DNA of 64,000 nt, from positions 1-64,000 of the forward strand of contig NZ_JAWMPX010000015.1 in the NCBI RefSeq assembly GCF_033101155.1. Direction: 5' to 3'. Positions 25,280 through 33,970 of this stretch are shown piece by piece. This DNA is from Tropicimonas sp033101155 (GTDB lineage Bacteria > Pseudomonadota > Alphaproteobacteria > Rhodobacterales > Rhodobacteraceae). The notes under the pieces are model-generated. The model saw only the letters and a list, made by a program, of their open reading frames with translations. It had not been told where the DNA came from and searched no databases. A program made the position numbers and the translations under genes. Each line of letters opens with the position of its first letter. Within the stretch, counting starts at the first letter, position 1.

Positions 25280-27244
25280 ATGAACGAACGCCCTCACGAG
25301 CGGCCGCGCATTACCCTTGTCTCCACGCGCCTCGGACCGCCAGTGGAAATGGCTCGATGGCTTTTGGAAAGCCGCCGAATTCCATATGAAGAACAGGCAC
25401 ATGCCCCAGTTTTCCACGCATTTGTTTCGCGCCGCCACGGCGTTGGAATTGAATTGCCGCTGGTGCTCACGCCCGAGGGTCCCTGGGTCGGGTTGAAGGA
25501 TTTCCTGCGCGGGCTGGATGCGAAATGCCGGCCCGGCGACAAGGTTCTCGGCGAAACGGCGGCGGAGCGGGACCGCGCCGAGGAATGGGTCGAGCTGTTC
25601 TATGACAAGCTCTTCTGGCCGGCGGTGCAGGTCTATTACCACTTCATGCTCGAGCACCGGGAGACCGTGACACGCTATGCGCTGGACCGCGCCCCCAACT
25701 ACCAAAAATTCATTGTCCGCAATGCCTTCGGGCTCTGGCAAAAGGCGATGATCAAGGGAATCGGCCTCGAGGATTTCAGCCTGCAGGCGGCGCTCGACAG
25801 CATCTCCACCGTTTTCGACGCCGTCGAGACGGAGAGCGCAGAGGCCGGATTCCTCGGCGGCGCGACGCCGGGCGATCTGGATATCATCTTCGCCGCACTT
25901 GCCGGCCCGCTGGTTCTGCCGGCCGAGTTCGCCGCCCCGCTTCCGGCGATCGAGGAATTGCCCGAGGGCTACCGTGAAGTCGTATCACGCATGCGCGACC
26001 GGCGCGCCGGCATCCTTGCACTCGAAACCTACCGCCTCGCCCGCCCAACGCCGCAACCGCCGATGAAACGCGAGCGCAGCCGCGGCGGGTTGGCCAACCG
26101 GTTGACGGAATCGCGCGCGGCGCTTTGGCTGGCGCGCGCGCTCGCCAGACGACGGTCCACGATCTTGCTGCGCGGAACCGTGCTGGCGGTGAACTGGCAG
26201 AGCGTCACCGAGATGCTCGAGCGCGACAGCGATTTCATCATCGGTCCGATCAACGCACCGCGGATCAATGGCGTGAGCGGCCCCTTCATCCTCTCGATGG
26301 ATCGCGGCGATCCCGATCTCTTTCCACAGCGCGAGGCCGTTTATTCGGCGCTCCGGCAAACCGGGGCCGGCGCCGCCCGTGACATCCTCGACCGCGAAGC
26401 GCGCGCCCTGCTGGAGGAGGCACGCGGCCGCAACGGCAGGATCGACGTCATCAACGGCTATGCCCGCCCCATCGCCGCCCGTACGGCGGCGGAGATTTTC
26501 GGCATCTCCGGGCCAAGCGAGGCAGACCTGATGCGGGTCATCCGGTCGGTCTTTCACGAGACATTCCTGAATCCCGGCGACGATCCGGATGTTCAGGCAC
26601 GAGGCCGCGCGGCGGGCAAGGAACTGATGGAGTGGTTCACCGCCGAGATCGCACGGCGTGGCGATGAGCCCGGCACGGATGTGCTCGGCGGCCTGATCCG
26701 GGCGCAGAGCAGTTTGCCGCTGGAACCGGAGGCGGTGCCCTGGATGGCAGCGGGGCTGATCGTTGGCGCGGTCGACACGACGGCGACATCAGTGGCCAAT
26801 TCCGCCCGCGTGATCCTCGAACGCCCGAAGGTGCTGCGGGCGGTCCGCCGCGACCTCGACACTCCCGCCGCAATGCATGGCTGGTGCATGGACGCGCTGC
26901 GGCATCGCCCACACAACCCAATCATTCTCCGGCGGACGCGGCACGCCACACGCCTTGCCGGTCGTGACATTCCCGCCGGCGCCTCGGTCATCGCCGTGAC
27001 CCTCGCGGCGATGCAGGATGCGAGCGTCTTTGCATATCCCGGCCGCCTCCTGCCGCAGAGGGAGATGTGCCGATACCTGCATTTCGGCCACGGGCTGCAT
27101 GTCTGCGCCGGACGCGACATCAATGCCGTGCAGATCCCTGCCCTCGTCGCCCACCTGCTGCGCGCGGGCGGCGACAAGATTGTAAGCACCGCCGCCCGCG
27201 GACCGTTTCCGGATGAACTCGTCGTGAGACTGGGAGACATGTGA
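25280..27244 (+). CDS. Glutathione S-transferase-like / cytochrome P450 fusion
   Basis: 654 residues. About 8-225 reads as a GST: thioredoxin-like start (LVSTRLGPPVEMARWLLESR) and an all-helical second half. About 300-650 is a P450: I-helix AVDTTATS (Asp499-Thr500), a K-helix with DALRHRP (Asp538/Arg541, where ExxR is normal) and the haem loop FGHGLHVCAGR with Cys609. The Glu-to-Asp change in ExxR is unusual, though spacing to the Cys (71 residues) is normal. The ATG at 25280 follows GGAG; there is no signal or anchor. The stop overlaps the DyP start (ATGTGATG), so the two are translationally coupled. Substrate and redox partner are unknown; peroxide-driven chemistry is possible. Confidence 0.85.
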   Translation: MNERPHERPRITLVSTRLGPPVEMARWLLESRRIPYEEQAHAPVFHAFVSRRHGVGIELPLVLTPEGPWVGLKDFLRGLDAKCRPGDKVLGETAAERDRAEEWVELFYDKLFWPAVQVYYHFMLEHRETVTRYALDRAPNYQKFIVRNAFGLWQKAMIKGIGLEDFSLQAALDSISTVFDAVETESAEAGFLGGATPGDLDIIFAALAGPLVLPAEFAAPLPAIEELPEGYREVVSRMRDRRAGILALETYRLARPTPQPPMKRERSRGGLANRLTESRAALWLARALARRRSTILLRGTVLAVNWQSVTEMLERDSDFIIGPINAPRINGVSGPFILSMDRGDPDLFPQREAVYSALRQTGAGAARDILDREARALLEEARGRNGRIDVINGYARPIAARTAAEIFGISGPSEADLMRVIRSVFHETFLNPGDDPDVQARGRAAGKELMEWFTAEIARRGDEPGTDVLGGLIRAQSSLPLEPEAVPWMAAGLIVGAVDTTATSVANSARVILERPKVLRAVRRDLDTPAAMHGWCMDALRHRPHNPIILRRTRHATRLAGRDIPAGASVIAVTLAAMQDASVFAYPGRLLPQREMCRYLHFGHGLHVCAGRDINAVQIPALVAHLLRAGGDKIVSTAARGPFPDELVVRLGDM

Positions 27245-30144
27245 TGACCTTTACCTACCTGACCCTCGCCTTCCCCTTTGACTCCGGCCGCACGGAAGAG
27301 ACCGACGCTGTGCTGGCCCGAGAAGGCCGCGAGACCTATCGCGGCGGCAGTGTCCGTACCGCGTTGCGCGGCAAGTGCGTTCACTTCCTGTCGATCACGA
27401 CGGTCCCGGCGACGGGGGCGGAACAGGCGCATCTCGTGCTCGAATCCTCGCATGACGGCGACAGGTCTTCCGCGCTGGACGTGATCGCCGAAGCCCTGGA
27501 GGAGACCCTGGCAACCATCTTCGCCGCTGCCGGCATCTATGCACCGGCGGGCGGGCTTCGCCGGTTTCTCGGGGAGAACGTGATCGATACCGGCATCGGC
27601 CTGTTCGACACGCCGGGGCTGAACCACAGGGGCGTCCCTGGCATGACGGTCGACCGGATCTTCCGCGAGGAGGATTTCGCCAACTGCCTGCGGGACATGG
27701 TGGTCGCAGATCGCGGCACCGGTTCGCCGCTCGCACGCCTCAACGCGATCCGGGCAAAGGTGGCCGACCTGCCCGAGGCCAACGGCATGATGGAGCCTGA
27801 GGATGTCTCCTTCCTCGCCCCGAACGAGGCCGCTGACGGGCGCGGATACCTGCCGGGCCTCGTGCTGCGCGGCATCGTCACGTTCACCTGGCCTGTGTTG
27901 ATCCTCGCCGGGCTCATGATTGTCGGGCTGGGCCTCTGGGCCGGCATGGCAAGCGGCGTCTGGACAGGGATCACTGTCGCCGGTCTCACTCTCATAGGCT
28001 GGGTCGTCCTGCTCATTGCCCTGCTCCTGCTTGTCTATACCGGCTTGCGCAAACGCGAGACGACCGACGCACCGGACGACAGCGCGCCCGATTTCAAGGT
28101 CCTGCAGGATGTCATGAGCCTGGAAGATGATGGCGACATCAACCTCCTTGCCGGGATCTCGATCATGAAACCGGGGCTGCTTCGGCGGCTGACGCTCAAG
28201 ATCGCCTTCTGGTTCGTGGGCCAGCTTGCCACGATACGTTTCCGCCCCGGCTATCTCGGCGAGATCGGAACGATCCACTCGGCGCGATGGGTGCTGCTGC
28301 CGGGGACCGACAAGCTCCTGTTCTTCTCCAATTTCGGTGGAAGCTGGGAAAGCTACCTTGAGGATTTCATCACCAAGGCCGCCAATGGGCTGACCGGCGT
28401 CTGGAGCAACACACTGGGCTTCCCGCGCACCTCCAACCTTTTCTCCGAGGGCGCCCGGGATGGAGACCGGTTCAAACGCTGGGCCCGCCGCCAGCAGCGG
28501 CCTGCGTGGTTCTGGTATCGCGCCTATCCCAACAAGACGACCAATACGGTCCGGCTCAACGCGGCGATGCGGCACGGGCTGCTGACTGCCGCAACCGAGG
28601 ATCAGGCGGGCGAATGGTTCGGTCTTTTTGGCTCCCGCCAACGTCGGGCCAATTCGCTGCAAGCGCCCGAGATCCAGAAGATCGCCTTTGGCGGCATGCG
28701 GTCGCTGGCCGATGGGGCCTGCTGCCTCGTTCGTTTGCCCGAGGACGAAGCGGCGGCGCGGGGCTGGCTGCGGACGGTCGTGCCGCACGTGTCCTATGGC
28801 GATGAAAAGCCGGGCGACTCGGCCCTCGCGCTGGCGTTCACGGCGCGCGGACTGGAGCGGCTGGGTCTCGGCGAGGCCGAGATGGCCACCTTCCCCGCCG
28901 TCTTCCGGCAAGGCATGGACGAGCCGCGCCGGGCCCGCTCGGTCTTGATGGATACTGGCGACGACAAACCCGAGGCGTGGCGATGGGGACATGGCGAGAC
29001 GACCGTCGACGCCGCGCTCTACCTGCTGGCCGCCCCGCAAGGCGAGGACAATGCCGCGCGCGCGCAGGCCGATGGCTTGCTCGCATCGCTCGAAGCGGCG
29101 GGAGGCGGAGGCGTGGCCATGATCGAGGCCGAGCGGATGCCACCATCCGGCCCGATCAAGGAGCCATTCGGTTTCGTGGACGGGATTTCCCAGCCAATCT
29201 TGCGTGGCACACGTCGCTGGCCGGCCAACCAGGGTTCTCCGGACGTGGTCGAGCCGGGGGAATTCCTGCTTGGATATCCCGACAACCGGGGTTTCCTGCC
29301 GCCCTCTCCCAGCGTCGCAGCCTCGGCCGATCCTGAAAACCATCTCCCCGCGCTCGACCGCGACCCGGCCAATCTCGACTGGCCGGACCCGCGCCGAAGC
29401 ACCGCCAATGCCGAGCGCGACCTCGGTTGCAACGGGTCCTACCTCGTCATCCGGCAGCTGGAGCAAGACGTCGAGCGCTTCGATGCGCAGGCGCGCGAAA
29501 TGGCCGACAGGTTCGAGGGCCACCCCTGCGTGCCCGCCGGGATTTCGGGCGACCGGCTGATGATCTGGATCAAGTCCAAGGCAGTCGGCCGCTGGCCCGA
29601 CGGGTCCTCTCTGACCCGACATCCAAACGCGCCCGCCAGCGGCTGGGACGGCGAGACGCAGGCCTCCCCCGACAACGACTTCCTGCACGGGGTCGAAGAT
29701 CCGGAGGGAACGCGCTGTCCCTTTGGCTCCCACATCCGCCGCTCCAACCCGCGCGACAGTTTCTCGCCCGGCTCGAGGGAACAGATGTCCATCGTGAACC
29801 GCCACCGGATCCTGCGCAGCGGGCGCGGCTACCGGGCGCGGCGTGACGACGGCGGCGAGGAGCGTGGCGTCCTGTTCCTCTGCCTCAACGCGGATATCGA
29901 ACGGCAGTTCGAGTTCGTGCAGCAAACCTGGAACATGTCGCGCCAGTTCCACGGGCTGACCGATGAGGTCGACGCGATCATCGGCCGGGGCAAGAAAGGT
30001 GGCCAACTCACAATCCCGACCGCCCGCGGACCAGTCATCGTCCAGGGTTTCCAGGACGTGGTGCGTGTCCGTGGCGGCGGCTATTTCTTCCTGCCGGGGC
30101 GCAACGCGCTGCGCTACCTGGCAGGAAGCGACGCTACGGTCTGA
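27244..30144 (+). CDS. DyP-type haem peroxidase with membrane-anchored N-terminal half
   Basis: 966 residues. Residues 1-200 are soluble and unrecognised; two membrane segments lie near 208-232 and 240-266; residues 280-460 are unrecognised; about 465-960 is a dye-decolorising peroxidase. Key DyP features are the GxxDG motif in GFVDGISQP (Asp646, distal) and the proximal haem His830 in RCPFGSHIRRSNPRD. DyP enzymes oxidise diverse organic substrates with hydrogen peroxide. Most are 300-450 residues, soluble or Tat-exported, so this membrane-linked form is about twice the usual size. The ATG at 27244 overlaps the stop of the P450 gene by one base. It is followed 119 bases later by the lipase-protease-nuclease gene. 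Confidence 0.87.
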   Translation: MTFTYLTLAFPFDSGRTEETDAVLAREGRETYRGGSVRTALRGKCVHFLSITTVPATGAEQAHLVLESSHDGDRSSALDVIAEALEETLATIFAAAGIYAPAGGLRRFLGENVIDTGIGLFDTPGLNHRGVPGMTVDRIFREEDFANCLRDMVVADRGTGSPLARLNAIRAKVADLPEANGMMEPEDVSFLAPNEAADGRGYLPGLVLRGIVTFTWPVLILAGLMIVGLGLWAGMASGVWTGITVAGLTLIGWVVLLIALLLLVYTGLRKRETTDAPDDSAPDFKVLQDVMSLEDDGDINLLAGISIMKPGLLRRLTLKIAFWFVGQLATIRFRPGYLGEIGTIHSARWVLLPGTDKLLFFSNFGGSWESYLEDFITKAANGLTGVWSNTLGFPRTSNLFSEGARDGDRFKRWARRQQRPAWFWYRAYPNKTTNTVRLNAAMRHGLLTAATEDQAGEWFGLFGSRQRRANSLQAPEIQKIAFGGMRSLADGACCLVRLPEDEAAARGWLRTVVPHVSYGDEKPGDSALALAFTARGLERLGLGEAEMATFPAVFRQGMDEPRRARSVLMDTGDDKPEAWRWGHGETTVDAALYLLAAPQGEDNAARAQADGLLASLEAAGGGGVAMIEAERMPPSGPIKEPFGFVDGISQPILRGTRRWPANQGSPDVVEPGEFLLGYPDNRGFLPPSPSVAASADPENHLPALDRDPANLDWPDPRRSTANAERDLGCNGSYLVIRQLEQDVERFDAQAREMADRFEGHPCVPAGISGDRLMIWIKSKAVGRWPDGSSLTRHPNAPASGWDGETQASPDNDFLHGVEDPEGTRCPFGSHIRRSNPRDSFSPGSREQMSIVNRHRILRSGRGYRARRDDGGEERGVLFLCLNADIERQFEFVQQTWNMSRQFHGLTDEVDAIIGRGKKGGQLTIPTARGPVIVQGFQDVVRVRGGGYFFLPGRNALRYLAGSDATV

Positions 30145-30263
30145 AGCTGCCCCATCTTCCCAGCGCCACGCGCCAATCCCCAATCCCGTTCATGCGGTGC
30201 GTCCAGATCCCAAAGGTTTCGAGACACAGACGCTAAAAGGCAATTTCCGGAAGGACCCGTCCC

Positions 30264-33200
30264 ATGGCACATCTTACCGATCAACAGATCGAAACGGCAT
30301 TGCTCAACGGAACCAATGCGGAAGAACTGCGAACGGATCTCGGCGACGTCACCTATCAGGAGTTGCGCAGCCTTGGGGCCGAGCTCTCATCCCACCGGGC
30401 CGACGCCCTGGCCAGCGAGGCTTTCGGCTTTGGCCGCAAGCGAAAGAAAACGGTTTTCGTCCTTCCCGGCATCATGGGCTCCAAGCTCGCGGTCAAGAAA
30501 GGCGGCGATCATAACCTTGTCTGGTTCGAGCCGACCAGCCTTGCGCTCGGGCATGTGTCGCAACTGAAATACAGGCCTGCGGATGATGGCGTTATCCCGG
30601 CCGGGGTCTTCTGGTCTGCCTATGGTCGGCTGCGGCTGCGGCTCGCCACCAAAGGCTACGACGTGCGGTTCGTCTCTTTCGACTGGCGGCGTCCAACCGA
30701 TGAGTTGGGAGAGATCGCGCATCGACAGATCGCTGCGGACGGTGACTCAAACATAACCGTGATTGCGCATTCCATGGGCGGCCTTCTGGCCCGGCATATT
30801 GCAGCGCGCGACAAGGACACGCGGCAGATCGATCGGGTCATCACCATCGGCACCCCGAATGGCGGGTCCTACTCCCCAGTCATGGTGTTCCGCAACGCGC
30901 ACACTCTCGTCGCCCAACTCGGGCGGCTTGACCAGAGCCACACGGCCGAGGAGATCGTCAGGGATGTCCTGCGGGGATTTCCCGGTCTGGTCGAAATGAT
31001 GCCGGATCCGGAACTGCGTCCGACGGAGAACTTCTTTGACCACGTCAACTGGCCTGACAGCAAGATGCGCCCGCTGGCGGCGGTGCTTGACGCCGCCCTT
31101 GAGGCACGCCGCAAATTGCCTCCCCCCGATGATCGTTTCCACCAGATCATCGGCATCGGAGAGCGGACGCCGGTGTCGACACGCACGGACGGAAAGTCGC
31201 TGTCATTTCTGTATTCGCTGGACGGAGACGGCACCGTCCCGCGCGATCTGGCCGAAATCGATGGCCTGCCGAAGACCTTTGTCGAGGACAGCCATGGCGG
31301 CATGCTGTCCAACAAGGCTGTCTACACGGCAGTGCTGAGCCTTCTTCAGGGCAAGCCTCCCAAGACCCGGGCCGAACGCGCGCGTTACGCGCCGCAGATC
31401 CTCTTCGAATCTCTCGACGACCTGTCCGTTTCCGAGGATGACCTGCGCAGCCGCATCCAGGCCCAAACCGGCCACGCAGAGCGCGTTACGGATGTTGCCG
31501 CCGAGTTTCTCGGCGTCGAACGCCGCCCGGCGGAGCGCGCAACGGGCGCGGCCACCGCTCCGGTCGCCCCTGACCTGCCTCGGATCGGCGGCTATCCTGC
31601 CCACCTCGTTCGGCAAGCCACAGAAAACTGGCAGGCCGCGGAACAGCAGCGGAACACGGCAGAACAGGCCGCCGTCCGGGGCGGACCACTTGCCGCCGAA
31701 AGCCGGGATCGCAAGCCGATCTATGCCAGGCGCATGGCCGAACGCCTGATGCAGATCGCGAAGGATACCCCGGGCGACGTGCAGATGCCGCCCGAGCTCC
31801 AAAAGGTGGCCGCCATGGCCGAGCTCGACACGAGCGCCGCGACAGCGGTTCTCCTGAATGAGCGGGTCCTCGGCGTGGCCGAGGACTTCCTGTCGGTCAT
31901 GTATCTCAAGCGCGGCGCCATTGTTGCGAAATCGGTCGGGTGTATCGTCCATCGCAGCACCCACCAGGGGTTCGGGAGCGGCTTCCTCGTCGCGCCGGGT
32001 GTGCTCATGACCAATCACCACGTTCTCGGGACCGAGGCCGAAGCCCGCGAAGCCGCGGTGCAGTTCGATTTCGAACTCAGCTATCGTTACCGCCAGATCA
32101 CCGCCGAGACATTCGAGCTTCGCCCGCAGGACCTGTTTCACGCCGATCGCTCGCTGGACTTCGCATTGGTGGCGGTTGCGCCGACAAGCCTCGGTCAGGG
32201 CTTTGCGATCACGGATTACGGCTACCTGCCGCTCGACGAACGAGTGGGGAAGATCCGCGCCGAAGGGGCGATCAACATCATCCAGCACCCGGCCGCCGGT
32301 CTGAAACAGGTCATCTTCCGCGACAGCAAGCTCTACGCAATGCCCTCGGAACTGGACCCCGGCAACTCCTACTCCGGCAAATCGATCGACATGGCGGCGC
32401 ATTACACCGGCGACACCAAGCCCGGTTCCTCCGGCTCGCCCTGCTTCAGCGACACATGGGAGGTCGTCGCCCTCCATCACAGCGCCGTCGCTGAGCTCAA
32501 CGCGCAGGGTCAATTGCGGATGCAGGACGGTTCGTTCAAACACGTTGCCGATATTCGCGACGGTGACAGCGTGAAATGGCTGGCGAACGAGGGAATCCGG
32601 ATTTCCCGGATCATGCGGCATCTGCGTGGGCTCATGGATGACGGCGCGTTCACCGGCACGGAGCTCGACCTTGTGCAGCGCGTCATTGCGGTCGGAGACA
32701 AGGCAGGCCGGGACGGTGCCTTCAATCGTCCCTTGCCGAGACGGATCTTCTCGACCATGGCGGAACGCGAACGCCATTCCTTGCCCCGAGAGACCGAGAG
32801 CCTGGACGGCGTTCCCGCAGGCGGGACCGCACCGGAAGCAGGCGTCTCGTCGGCGGCGTCTGTCTGGCACACCCGCCAGGCCGGGAACCGCATTCACATG
32901 ACGGTGCCGTTGAACATCGAGCTGTCACTCGGAGTTCCCGCCGAAATGTCGGGCGGCGCCAATGCACTGTCCTCGCTCCAACCCACGCTCAGCGCCGCCG
33001 GACCGACCGAGATCGACACGGAACGTCCTGCTACCTCCATGCCCCTCGCCGACCGAACAGGCTACGATTCCGACTTCGTTGGCCTGCCTGTTCCAATGCC
33101 GTCCCTGCGGTCGACGGAGCTGGGCCGGCCCGCGATGCGGCTCGACGGCATGGGCACGCGGCTGGACTACGATCACTATAGCGTCGTGATGAACGCCGAC

Positions 33201-33896
33201 CGGCGAACGGCTTATGTCTCGGCCGGCAATTACGATCCGCAGGCGCCATGGAAGCCGGCGCGCGATGCTTCCCCCTGGGGTTTCGATCCGCGCATTTCCG
33301 CCTCCGAACAGGCGGGGAACCAGTTCTACAAGGGAAACGACCTTGACCGCGGACATCTCTTCCGTCGCGTGGACGGCTCCTGGGGCTACACCGAGGACGC
33401 GGCCCTGCGCGCCGATCACGACACCTATTTCTGGACGAACATCGCGCCGCAGCACAAGGCGTTCAACCAATCCCACCTTCAGGGGCTGTGGGGGCGGCTG
33501 GAGAATCTTGTCATGGAGCAGGCCAACGCGTCGGGAACCCGCTTCTCGGTCTTCAACGGGCCGATATTCGAGGCGGGCGATCGCACCCACCGGGATCTGA
33601 AGATCCCGAAGGGTTTTTGGAAGTTGATTGCCTTCGCGGAGCACGGAACTCTTCGAGCGATGGCATTCCGTCTCGGTCAGGAGGAACTGTTGGTGGATCT
33701 CCCGCTGGAACGGATCGAGCTGGAGGAGTTCGGTGTCTTCCAGATCTCGATTCCGGACCTTTCGAGGCTGGTGCATCTGGACTTTGGGCCGGTCGCTGCA
33801 GCCGATACGATGGCTCGGGGTGCGTCGCCGATGGAGGCCGCTGGCGGTTACCCTCGCGAGATCAGGATCACCTCACCGTCTGACATCCGGGCCTGA
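30264..33896 (+). CDS. Fusion protein: LCAT-like lipase - trypsin-like (V8) protease - DNA/RNA non-specific endonuclease
   Basis: 1210 residues with three hydrolase domains. (1) About 60-370, alpha/beta-hydrolase of LCAT/PGAP1 type: VFVLPGIMGSKL, nucleophile Ser170 in AHSMGG, Asp322 in GDGTVP and His344 in DSHGGM. (2) About 545-760, V8/trypsin-like protease: GFGSGFLVAPGVLMTNHHVL with His586, RSLDFALV with Asp632, and GSSGSP with Ser723. (3) About 985-1190, NUC (PF01223-type) endonuclease: NDLDRGHLFRR with His1031, and FWTNIAPQHKAFNQ giving the metal-binding Asn. All three active sites are complete. There is no signal peptide; the first 45 residues form a small helical segment, possibly an adaptor. 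It is the last gene of the rightward arm. Confidence 0.9.
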   Translation: MAHLTDQQIETALLNGTNAEELRTDLGDVTYQELRSLGAELSSHRADALASEAFGFGRKRKKTVFVLPGIMGSKLAVKKGGDHNLVWFEPTSLALGHVSQLKYRPADDGVIPAGVFWSAYGRLRLRLATKGYDVRFVSFDWRRPTDELGEIAHRQIAADGDSNITVIAHSMGGLLARHIAARDKDTRQIDRVITIGTPNGGSYSPVMVFRNAHTLVAQLGRLDQSHTAEEIVRDVLRGFPGLVEMMPDPELRPTENFFDHVNWPDSKMRPLAAVLDAALEARRKLPPPDDRFHQIIGIGERTPVSTRTDGKSLSFLYSLDGDGTVPRDLAEIDGLPKTFVEDSHGGMLSNKAVYTAVLSLLQGKPPKTRAERARYAPQILFESLDDLSVSEDDLRSRIQAQTGHAERVTDVAAEFLGVERRPAERATGAATAPVAPDLPRIGGYPAHLVRQATENWQAAEQQRNTAEQAAVRGGPLAAESRDRKPIYARRMAERLMQIAKDTPGDVQMPPELQKVAAMAELDTSAATAVLLNERVLGVAEDFLSVMYLKRGAIVAKSVGCIVHRSTHQGFGSGFLVAPGVLMTNHHVLGTEAEAREAAVQFDFELSYRYRQITAETFELRPQDLFHADRSLDFALVAVAPTSLGQGFAITDYGYLPLDERVGKIRAEGAINIIQHPAAGLKQVIFRDSKLYAMPSELDPGNSYSGKSIDMAAHYTGDTKPGSSGSPCFSDTWEVVALHHSAVAELNAQGQLRMQDGSFKHVADIRDGDSVKWLANEGIRISRIMRHLRGLMDDGAFTGTELDLVQRVIAVGDKAGRDGAFNRPLPRRIFSTMAERERHSLPRETESLDGVPAGGTAPEAGVSSAASVWHTRQAGNRIHMTVPLNIELSLGVPAEMSGGANALSSLQPTLSAAGPTEIDTERPATSMPLADRTGYDSDFVGLPVPMPSLRSTELGRPAMRLDGMGTRLDYDHYSVVMNADRRTAYVSAGNYDPQAPWKPARDASPWGFDPRISASEQAGNQFYKGNDLDRGHLFRRVDGSWGYTEDAALRADHDTYFWTNIAPQHKAFNQSHLQGLWGRLENLVMEQANASGTRFSVFNGPIFEAGDRTHRDLKIPKGFWKLIAFAEHGTLRAMAFRLGQEELLVDLPLERIELEEFGVFQISIPDLSRLVHLDFGPVAAADTMARGASPMEAAGGYPREIRITSPSDIRA

Positions 33897-33970
33897 CCAC
33901 CCGTCCCGACCGACCGGGATCGCGGGCGAGGCTTCTCTGCCATGCAGCCGATGCAGAGGCCGCCCACGCG

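Noticed and set aside
26593..30183. Open frame of about 1200 codons on the minus strand
   Set aside because: Antisense to the P450 and DyP genes, both of which carry intact haem motifs. The composition is that of a shadow frame.
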